From assembly GCA_900317215.1 (NCBI GenBank), contig ONFW01000078.1, forward strand, positions 1-19,868: 19,868 bases of DNA, written 5' to 3'. The notes beneath the pieces were generated by a model. That model saw nothing but the letters and a program-made list of their open reading frames with translations. It was not told the DNA's origin and did not search any database. The DNA comes from an uncultured Eubacteriales bacterium (GTDB taxonomy: Bacteria > Bacillota > Clostridia > Oscillospirales > Acutalibacteraceae). Of this stretch, positions 15,701 to 19,868 are shown one piece after another. Position numbers and translations under genes: made by a program. Position 1 is the stretch's first letter; the number at the start of each line of letters is the position of its first letter.

Positions 15701-16388
15701 ACTCAACATTATCGGTCGAGTCAGCCGGGATCATTGATGCCTCAAATTGATATTTATGGTTCGCTATTGTCATTATCGTGCATGCGTTTGAAAGGTTGTC
15801 CCTGTTCAATGAGAAAACAGATTTACCCTTGTCATCGACTGTTGCGACCGTCATATCCTGAGCCGGTCTGTATGTAACAATAGTTACGGTACGATAGACC
15901 TCACCGCTTGTGGTTGTGAAATAAAGCTGGGTGGTACCGGGCTTTTTCTCTTCCCAGACATTCTTGTCACCGCTCTTTTTGTAACCGCCGCCCGAGAGTG
16001 TGGCGGTAATACTGCCGGTTCCGCTTGAAGGTGCTGAAACCATCACGTATTTGCTTGTATCCGAGTCGGTAAACAAACGTATCTCATCATTTACTGCTAC
16101 ACCGCTGTCATTGCTTGCTACAACTTTTATTGTTTTTGTTACATTGTGATAGACGCTGTCTTCGCCGCCCGCTTCGGAGGTATCAAGGTAGATGATAGGA
16201 TTATCGCCGAGATCTTTTCCGTCGGAATCCAGCACCTTGAGCTGTGTTGCAACCGCACTGGCAGCCTGAGCCGTTATACCGGCCGGGACAATGCCTGCTA
16301 CTGTGCCTGCCGCTCCGCAGGTAAGAAGAAGCGCAGCCGTAGAAACTATCGACAATGCTTTTTTCAGAGCTTGCTTAGTTCTTCCCAT
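11115..16388 (-). CDS. Giant secreted multidomain protein with bacterial Ig-like domains and six C-terminal repeats
   Basis: A 1757-residue exported protein. Residues 1-43 form a signal peptide (basic RTKQALKK, hydrophobic core, cleavage near AQA-AS). BIg2-type domains with the W-x-S-x-N/D...V...G...G-x-A-x-I/V-T pattern lie at about 210-322, 328-412, 415-503, 510-613, 617-705, 711-803 and 1126-1203. MBG-like beta modules with GKDY-x-V/I-x-YS and GNYTG-type signatures are at about 806-885, 888-965 and 1047-1123. A Cys-rich module (966-1044) holds HCNTC (Cys991/Cys994) and YTCRSCG (Cys1029/Cys1032). Six repeats of about 90 residues, Y_Y_Y- or PKD-like (1204-1757), share a core of GG-x-APY-x-Y-x-V-x-Y, W-x-T-x-Q-x-F, F-x-P...AG-x-Y-x-V-x-VKVKD. 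There is no LPXTG motif, membrane anchor, SLH or dockerin domain, and no catalytic domain that I recognise. A structural or adhesive surface/extracellular role is inferred. The ATG at 16388 has AAGGAG 11 nt upstream. Confidence 0.92.
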   Translation of the reverse strand: MGRTKQALKKALSIVSTAALLLTCGAAGTVAGIVPAGITAQAASAVATQLKVLDSDGKDLGDNPIIYLDTSEAGGEDSVYHNVTKTIKVVASNDSGVAVNDEIRLFTDSDTSKYVMVSAPSSGTGSITATLSGGGYKKSGDKNVWEEKKPGTTQLYFTTTSGEVYRTVTIVTYRPAQDMTVATVDDKGKSVFSLNRDNLSNACTIMTIANHKYQFEASMIPADSTDNVEWKVVEGSYENKSGETATATKKAEINADGLFTPKTNGTVTIIAKCKKTETTPRNANYGPKVYSRYNEETQKYEDVTIERYKNIPKYIHVVIVKENPAKALKITNAPSAMELNKTVQLKYEATPTYTGSGYESGATDEFKWKSSNPSVITVDDKGLIKAVGKGDATITVTGENDNVFAEANIRVITKASSISYNVKTLTTRVGNSETIKAVMYPATADEEIVWKSSNPKIATVKSVVKGAYTNEQSAVVTGVSKGVVTITARAKNSGVEANITCNVEEKIVSSTVKLTYEKDGKIINIGEGDTVSVYDQNMIVINGSLLSSDGASPDDTIVWKVIGNGENNSDYVDVVDSTSTELKLRGFAKGTVTVSASSKAIPSVKKTFKLQVLKRATRGTIFNKEDNSTNFHKNMNVGTKMQLGADLTIDSNKPYDHDDKVARWESDNKKAFTIDNQGNLKAVGNGSAMITMISESGYSLKLNVTSFTTSSVVIRNVTKTSTTTLPYADINLDNEMTGKYTLNANVFNENDKQISDVALKWTSDNEAVATVDENGVVTGRIVGTAKITVKSGSKTDSCIINVRYSMDKATIKLSNVYYSPKAQEYRPEVVVYAGNESVRHILKEGKDYSITYSNNYKVGDTATVVVTGMGSYSGTYTGRFTIVAKDINAGDVTCATISDQELTSAKKSSGGVKPELKIVHEGYRLVEGKDYVVTYSGNSVPGKATASVRGTGNYTGSFVANFNIYCNHEDCNMTVVTESTCTREGLARVHCNTCNANFDSVLPLKDHNYYASQTVAPTYAADGYTVYTCRSCGATEKRDYVPALERTPAECLEFTANKTVFVENGLAQKPDVSVKYGDKTLSANNDYTVSYSNSLSKKAGNYTVKIALKGEYTGTHTLSYTILPKASSISFSSKTLSLKVGESAELKVTTTPANAAGGVVWNSSNMSVAKVTEDGVVIAVSKGTATITATSGDRTAKCELTVSEASFSNMSTLAEQTIREGEKATVRFEAANGKTPYQYGVDYKLVGASSWSTGAAYSKNTKASFKPSKEGNYIVRAKIKDGKGNVANKDMILVVGKALKNNSILKNNTISNNESTSIICKSEGGSGNTRFNVAYKLSTSSKWTTLQEYGYNKVINFTPQRAGTYNIKVKALDSSDTLAVKTLTLTVLKPLKNTSKASPVKVTLGGKISVTCSASGGTAPYTYKVSYIASKNNTATTLQSFSSNSKITFTPTAAGYYTIEVIAKDSRGKESYKYIDVVAYEKITLTASSNTDQVTVGDSFNVSAFAKGGDGNFRYAFYTKKSNSTKWTTVKGFSYSNSASVIAASSGTYNVRVKVKDSRGTTTSTEFSVRVLKKLSNNSKLLSTKIIVGGRAVVTCKASGGGAPYAYDVSYRAEGTSEWITVQSFSPTAKVYVSPKKAGNYEVLVKVKDVNGTVVEKTLSFKAVDKLVNNSSISATSVKIKKPVTVTLAASGGDGCYTYYVGYVKAGTTKMVTLQNYAATKNITFSIKTAGTYTVKVKVKDAAGKIVIKKFSLTVTK

Positions 16389-16510
16389 TATGTTCTGTTC
16401 TCCTTTTCATATTATTCAGGCTTTTGTACGGTCATCAGGAATAAACCTCCCTTCCTTTAAACTGATATTCTCTTTTCTGAACGACCGAAACCGCAAACCT
16501 ATTCATTATT

Positions 16511-16539
16511 ATTTTAACATTATATACCATAAAAGTCAA
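16511..16539 (-). promoter_or_regulatory. Sigma-A-type promoter of the giant Ig-like gene
   Basis: On the minus strand TTGACT (16534-16539) and TAAAAT (16511-16516) are 17 nt apart; each matches the consensus at five of six positions. The predicted start near 16504 gives a leader of about 115 nt to the ATG at 16388. The rest of the 218-nt gap to the hydrolase gene holds a short palindrome and no obvious terminator for the hydrolase. Confidence 0.7.
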
Positions 16540-16563
16540 CTGAAACAAAATGTTTTTACACAA

Positions 16564-16577
16564 GTACAATTATGTAC
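16564..16577. promoter_or_regulatory. Possible operator: GTACA-ATTA-TGTAC palindrome
   Basis: A perfect inverted repeat with 5-bp arms and a 4-nt AT centre lies about 25 nt upstream of the -35 box of the Ig-like gene promoter, a position suited to an activator site. The arms are short, and no regulator gene is visible nearby. Confidence 0.35.
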
Positions 16578-16606
16578 AATGATGATAAACGCCATAAAAA
16601 ATCTTG

Positions 16607-17566
16607 TCAAAACGCCTCTTGACCTGCATCGCATTGTTCCGCCCTGCTTTGTACGATAAAGGCGGATATTTCGTTTGTTATCCTTTTTGTTTCGGGTGTC
16701 ATATCCCCCAGTGTGCCGCAGGTATGGAAGCTTCCCTCAAGCACCGCTGTTTTTACGATCCCCCCTGACTCCTCTATCCTCCTGTCAATGTCAAGAGAAT
16801 CGGCATACAGACTCTCGCAGGCTTCACAGGCGATATAGACAGGCGGCAGTACCGAGTAATCGCCCTTGTACGGAGATATCTCGTAGCTTGTGGTATCGGC
16901 TGAGCCGGCATACACCTCATCAACTAATCCTTTAAGTCCCATTTTTACGATAAAATCATTGTTGACGTCCTCGTTTATCGTCCTGTCAAGAGAGTCCGAA
17001 AGATCTGTAAACGGAGAATGGAGTATAAGACAAAGAGGCGGCTCAGAGCCCTTTGAATGAAGCCTCATAGCAAGAGAAAGACAAAGTCCTCCGCCGGCAC
17101 TGTCTCCGGCAAGTATTATCCTGCCTCCGGGAGAGAGCTTCTTCACATAATTATACACCGTCTCACATTCATCAAGAGCCTTTGGAAATTTATGCTCAGG
17201 AGCGAGACTGTAATCCGGCATAACAACAGTGCAGCCCGTTCTGAGCGCAAGGGTCTGCACATATTTTCTTATATGAGGAAATATACCCAGAACAAATGCG
17301 CCACCGTGAAGATACAATATCGTATCCCCTGTCTTGCCGCGCAGAGAGGACGTCACCTCAACAGGTACGCCGCCAAACTGCTTTTTCTTGGTAAGAACGC
17401 CCTTTCTTTTGTTCTCGATCACGCCGTCTCCGCACAGAAGCCTCCTTGCCCGCATAAGGCCTTCCATATCCAAATTGTTAAAATCTACCGCGCTGTAGCG
17501 CTTTTTCAGTTTTTTGACGATCAGCCTCATGATAAGGGATGAGGCCTTTCTTTTTTCTACTGACAT
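16607..17566 (-). CDS. Alpha/beta hydrolase, hormone-sensitive-lipase-type esterase
   Basis: A 319-residue member of the HSL (GDXG) branch of alpha/beta hydrolases, which cleave short acyl esters. The oxyanion-hole motif HGGAF is at 87-91, YSLAPEHKFP at 119-128, and the nucleophile motif GDSAGG at 154-159 (Ser156). The acid is probably Asp256 in ESLYADSLDID, and the base His281 in SFHTCG. The length is usual for the family. There is no signal peptide, so it is expected to be cytosolic. The physiological substrate is unknown; a link to removing acetyl groups from sugars is possible but not shown. The ATG at 17566 has an AAGGGTG site 5 nt upstream, and a good promoter lies 45 nt further up, so it is its own transcription unit. 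I see no clear terminator after the stop at 16607. Confidence 0.92.
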   Translation of the reverse strand: MSVEKRKASSLIMRLIVKKLKKRYSAVDFNNLDMEGLMRARRLLCGDGVIENKRKGVLTKKKQFGGVPVEVTSSLRGKTGDTILYLHGGAFVLGIFPHIRKYVQTLALRTGCTVVMPDYSLAPEHKFPKALDECETVYNYVKKLSPGGRIILAGDSAGGGLCLSLAMRLHSKGSEPPLCLILHSPFTDLSDSLDRTINEDVNNDFIVKMGLKGLVDEVYAGSADTTSYEISPYKGDYSVLPPVYIACEACESLYADSLDIDRRIEESGGIVKTAVLEGSFHTCGTLGDMTPETKRITNEISAFIVQSRAEQCDAGQEAF

Positions 17567-17610
17567 AACTACACCCTTTTCTTTAGAATTATTAGGATCA
17601 AGCTATACAT

Positions 17611-17639
17611 AGTATACGACCAAAATCAGGAAAAATCAA
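17611..17639 (-). promoter_or_regulatory. Sigma-A-type promoter of the hydrolase gene
   Basis: TTGATT (17634-17639) and TATACT (17611-17616) on the minus strand are separated by 17 nt. The predicted start near 17604 leaves a leader of about 38 nt before the ATG at 17566. It lies downstream of the strong terminator at 17722-17761, which separates it from the TfoX-domain unit. Confidence 0.7.
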
Positions 17640-17721
17640 TTATTTCAGACATCTCAGATAACGGATAAAAAGCCTCCCTCTCTGACTGCAGGCATAGACA
17701 AGATAACGGCAACATGCACGC

Positions 17722-17761
17722 AAAAAATGCCGTTCTTGCCTTATGGTTGGCAGGAACGGCA
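17722..17761 (-). terminator. Strong intrinsic terminator after the TfoX-domain gene
   Basis: A 13-position stem (17728-17740 with 17749-17761; one mismatched pair on the minus strand, G-U on the plus strand) with an 8-nt loop is followed on the minus strand by six T residues (17722-17727). On the plus strand no T-tract follows, so it acts only leftward. It lies about 30 nt after the stop codon at 17791. Confidence 0.9.
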
Positions 17762-17790
17762 TCGCTATATGTCTTTGTTGACACTTCGAT

Positions 17791-18108
17791 CTATCTGTGT
17801 TTTTTCTTCGGTGCAGGCAGCTCGGGATACATAGCCTCAAGCAGCTCCTTCAGAAATTCCCTGTTATCCGTTTCTTCAACAAGAAGCATTTCCCTTGCGC
17901 CTTCATACGGTGCTTCAAGAGGAGCATTCGGCAGCAGCCTCTTTGAGGATTCAGTCGGTTTTATAAGGAATCTGTCGTCATATATGCCCCCGATCACCTT
18001 TTCTCTGAAATAAATGATGAATTCCCCCATCATGGGACGAAAGGTTACCTCACCGGTCTCCGGGAGCTGTTCCAATATATATTCAAGATAATCTCTTCCT
18101 GACGCCAC
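17791..18108 (-). CDS. Small TfoX N-terminal-domain protein
   Basis: This 105-residue protein is a single TfoX_N domain, recognised from the opening SGRDYLEYILEQLPETGEVTFRPMMGE-like pattern and the GGIYDDRFLIKPT core (40-52). In Proteobacteria the full-length TfoX/Sxy proteins promote competence, but the short single-domain Firmicute forms have no settled function, so no competence role is claimed. The start is GTG at 18106-18108: an in-frame stop lies three codons upstream and no ATG fits before the conserved N-terminus. A GGG-containing ribosome binding site is about 10 nt upstream. The C-terminus is basic and proline-rich (PELPAPKKKHR). The gene lies 81 nt after the GT4 glycosyltransferase with no good promoter between, so it is probably co-transcribed with it, and a strong terminator follows. 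Confidence 0.88.
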   Translation of the reverse strand: MASGRDYLEYILEQLPETGEVTFRPMMGEFIIYFREKVIGGIYDDRFLIKPTESSKRLLPNAPLEAPYEGAREMLLVEETDNREFLKELLEAMYPELPAPKKKHR

Positions 18109-18189
18109 CGATGTTCATCCCTTTCGGATAAGAATTTGCCCCACTCTACCGCAACAGACGACAGAACGGAAAGCTCTTGATATGACCGT

Positions 18190-19365
18190 TCAATCTTTAT
18201 TCTGCTGCGTCTTTTTCTTCTCATCAACAAGACGTTGATATAGTGAAAGCATATTATCGGAGAATGCCTGTTCGCTGTATTCCCTTGAGATGCTGAGCGA
18301 TCTTTCTGACATTTCAGCCCTCAGACCGTCATCGTTCAGGATCCTCAGAACGTCCTCTGTAAACTCCTTTTCATCATGATAGGCAAAGCCGTTCTCGCCG
18401 TCTATCAGCACACCCTGAATACTGGGGTCGTCCCTGCACACAAGCGGAAGACCGCAGGCTGTCGCCTCCAGATATGTCAGGCTGTGCATCTCAAAGGTAG
18501 AGGCGCTGAGAAACACCATTCCGAGCTTGTAATACTTATATGTCTCATCGTGCGGAACAAAGCCCGGAAATGTCACATACTCAGTAAGCCCAAGCTTCTG
18601 TGTCAGATGCTCCAGATGCTTTTGATCGGGTCCTCTGCCGGCTATAAGAAGATGCGCCTTAGGCTCCTCCTTAAGTACCGACGGGAAATATTTTAATATC
18701 TCCGAAATGTTTTTTTCTCCGCTGAGCCTCGACACTATGACAAGAAGCTTTTTGTCGCTGCCGATACCCAGCTTCTCAAGGAGCTTTTTCTTTTCGTCTT
18801 CGGACAGCTCCTTTGTGAAGCGCTCAAGAATGATCCCGTTGGGTATAACGACATTCGGATTCCGCAGCTTGTAGCCGTCAAGCAGAGCCTTCGCCTTATA
18901 TGAAGGAACTGTTATCATGGTCGCACCCTTATATGCTACCCGCATAAGCTTTTTTGTGCTCCACTCAACAAGCTTGAGAGAGGAACGGTTATGAAAGGCA
19001 AATTTAGCGTAATCAGTATGCCATGTCATAACAACCGGCGCGTCTGAAGCTCTTGCAATGGATCTGGCAAGCTTGCTTGCAGGGCCCTCGGTGTGTATAT
19101 GCACCACGTCAGGACGCCATTCCTTCAACTCCTCAAGATAAGGATGACGCTTTACAAAGCTGAGCCTCACATCAGGATAAAGAGGCACCTTGACCGAGGG
19201 AAGAAAATAAATATCGCCCTCGTGGTGCTCCTCTCTGTCTCCTGACATCGTGAGTATCCTTACGTCATGTCCCTGAGCAGTATAGGTATCATAAAGCGTC
19301 TTTACCACGACCGTAACACCGTTTATCAGGTTCATATATGCGTCAGCAGATAGCAGTATCTTCAT
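18190..19365 (-). CDS. GT4 family glycosyltransferase (diacylglycerol glucosyltransferase-like)
   Basis: This 391-residue GT-B retaining glycosyltransferase opens with MKILLSADAYMNLINGV, a form typical of 1,2-diacylglycerol 3-alpha-glucosyltransferases and related GT4 enzymes. Supporting motifs are VVHIHTEGPASKLAR (87-101), TWHTDYAKF (114-122; His116), VIPNGI (173-178), the donor-phosphate-binding SRLSGEKN (212-219; Arg213, Lys218) and the E-x7-E signature in FEMHSLTYLEA (Glu292 and Glu300). It would act at the inner membrane face, most likely making a glycolipid that could serve as a membrane lipid or lipoteichoic-acid anchor; that substrate is inferred. A longer frame beginning at 19467 exists, but that ATG lies at the -10 box of the promoter, while the ATG at 19365 has AGGAG 6 nt upstream. 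The shorter start is therefore taken. Confidence 0.9.
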   Translation of the reverse strand: MKILLSADAYMNLINGVTVVVKTLYDTYTAQGHDVRILTMSGDREEHHEGDIYFLPSVKVPLYPDVRLSFVKRHPYLEELKEWRPDVVHIHTEGPASKLARSIARASDAPVVMTWHTDYAKFAFHNRSSLKLVEWSTKKLMRVAYKGATMITVPSYKAKALLDGYKLRNPNVVIPNGIILERFTKELSEDEKKKLLEKLGIGSDKKLLVIVSRLSGEKNISEILKYFPSVLKEEPKAHLLIAGRGPDQKHLEHLTQKLGLTEYVTFPGFVPHDETYKYYKLGMVFLSASTFEMHSLTYLEATACGLPLVCRDDPSIQGVLIDGENGFAYHDEKEFTEDVLRILNDDGLRAEMSERSLSISREYSEQAFSDNMLSLYQRLVDEKKKTQQNKD

Positions 19366-19376
19366 TGTATTCTCCT
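19366..19376 (-). promoter_or_regulatory. Ribosome binding site that decides the GT4 start
   Basis: AGGAG at 19372-19376 on the minus strand is 6 nt before the ATG at 19363-19365, and the protein from there begins exactly at the conserved GT4 N-terminus. Confidence 0.8.
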
Positions 19377-19457
19377 CTCTCGGCATCAAAAGCTGATAAG
19401 CCCTTTTTGTCGGACGCCTCCTCAATGCCGGATCATCTTCTGCATTTTCCGCCTTTA

Positions 19458-19486
19458 ATAATATCATATTTTTTCATAAATGTCAC
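19458..19486 (-). promoter_or_regulatory. Sigma-A-type promoter of the GT4 gene
   Basis: GTGACA (19481-19486) and TATTAT (19458-19463) on the minus strand are separated by 17 nt; each matches the consensus at five of six positions. The predicted start near 19450 leaves an 85-nt leader. The remainder of the 209-nt gap to the methyltransferase gene has only weak, AT-rich inverted repeats and no convincing terminator. Confidence 0.65.
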
Positions 19487-19574
19487 CACCTGATCGAATT
19501 TTTTTCAACCGTTCAGGTTGTTTCCGCTCCTAAACTGCGAAAACAGCTTTTGCAGAGACTTTTTTATAAAAACG

Positions 19575-19868
19575 TCACGGCTTTATTCCGTAAAATCCGC
19601 TCTGCATATAAGAATGCCAGAACAATTCATATACGGAAAATCCCGTTTTTTTGAGAAGCTCCAGATGCTCCTTTATGCTCAGAGGAAAAAACTCCGTGCC
19701 GTATCTTGCCGAATGTGCCTTTACCTCCTCATGCGTCCTGCCGGAGAGAAGCTCAAAGGACTCCAGACGGCTCAGCATGAGCCTTTTGCCCACCTCGGAA
19801 AACGGCGCGGTATTCTCAAAGCAGATAAACATTCCACCGGACTTCAGCGCTCCGAAACAGTTAGACAC
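19575..19868 (-). CDS. C-terminal part of a class I SAM-dependent methyltransferase (cut by window edge)
   Basis: The last 97 residues of a protein whose beginning lies beyond the right edge. The segment reads as the end of a Rossmann-fold methyltransferase: a helix then LKSGGMFICFENTAP (the usual late strand after the L-x-P/S-GG motif), an insertion with acceptor-side helices, SIKEHLELLKKTGFSVYELFWHS (the ‘helix then strand’ pairing common before the last strand) and a final SGFYGIKP. The SAM-binding motif I is not in the window, so the class call rests on the C-terminal pattern only, and the substrate is unknown. A GTG at the very edge could be read as a start but would leave a truncated fold, so the gene almost certainly continues rightward. 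Confidence 0.7.
   Translation of the reverse strand: MSNCFGALKSGGMFICFENTAPFSEVGKRLMLSRLESFELLSGRTHEEVKAHSARYGTEFFPLSIKEHLELLKKTGFSVYELFWHSYMQSGFYGIKP

Noticed and set aside
16314..16388. Lipoprotein signal (LLTC, Cys24) in the giant Ig-like protein
   Set aside because: The residue before the cysteine is Thr, which does not fit the lipobox rule, and a normal cleavage site (AQA-AS) follows about 20 residues later.
17640..17840. A 66-codon minus-strand frame spanning the terminator
   Set aside because: It overlaps the strong terminator hairpin and the end of the TfoX-domain gene and encodes a Cys/Arg-rich sequence with no motif.
17791..18108. Calling this gene a competence regulator
   Set aside because: Only the N-terminal TfoX domain is present, and the competence role is known for full-length proteobacterial proteins, not for these short Firmicute forms.
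18045..18230. A 61-codon frame between the GT4 and TfoX-domain genes
   Set aside because: It overlaps both neighbours, has no recognisable motif and is very rich in Arg; the TfoX-domain frame explains this region better.
19506..19520. CAACC/GGTTG inverted repeat as terminator of the methyltransferase gene
   Set aside because: The stem is only 5 bp, and on the minus strand it is followed by A residues rather than T residues.

Overview
The window looks like a chromosomal segment of a mid-GC, Gram-positive Clostridia member, most like Ruminococcus or a close relative (Oscillospiraceae). This is inferred from codon usage, AGGAGG-type ribosome binding sites, sigma-A-type promoters, CDP-glycerol (teichoic-acid-type) enzymes and a giant Ig-like secreted protein. 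No ribosomal RNA or other marker fixes the species. Every gene I can support lies on the minus strand, so transcription runs from right to left.

Right part (about 19868 to 17721): the 3' end of a class I SAM-dependent methyltransferase gene enters from the right edge. Next is a family-4 glycosyltransferase (lipid glucosyltransferase-like) with its own promoter, then a small TfoX N-terminal-domain protein. The unit closes with a strong intrinsic terminator. An HSL-type alpha/beta hydrolase with its own promoter follows (17566 to 16607).

Middle (16388 to 10057): a 1757-residue secreted protein has a signal peptide, several bacterial Ig-like (BIg2) domains, MBG-like beta modules, a cysteine-rich CxxC module and six C-terminal repeats of about 90 residues resembling Y_Y_Y or PKD folds. 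It has its own promoter and a terminator hairpin. Then come an FMN-binding split-barrel flavin reductase-like gene and a small zinc-ribbon protein, coupled and ended by a terminator.

Left part (9983 to 1): a tightly packed gene cluster starts at a promoter with exact consensus -35 and -10 boxes 17 nt apart. It encodes, in order, a membrane-tethered GT2 glycosyltransferase, an ABC-2 polysaccharide/teichoic-acid export permease, a CDP-glycerol glycerophosphotransferase-family enzyme, two tandem Stealth-family sugar-1-phosphate transferases, and a GT2-glycerophosphotransferase fusion. After a 179-nt gap holding a second promoter come an MBOAT O-acyltransferase and the start of a protein built of 14-residue E/Q/P-rich repeats.

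Together the left cluster reads as a pathway for an exported phosphodiester-linked cell-surface polymer. Glycosyltransferases would lay down sugars, the Stealth and CDP-glycerol-type enzymes would add phosphodiester-linked sugars and glycerol phosphate, the permease would export the product, and the MBOAT protein would O-acylate it. The matching ABC ATPase and the CDP-glycerol synthase are not in the window. The polymer's actual structure cannot be read from the sequence.
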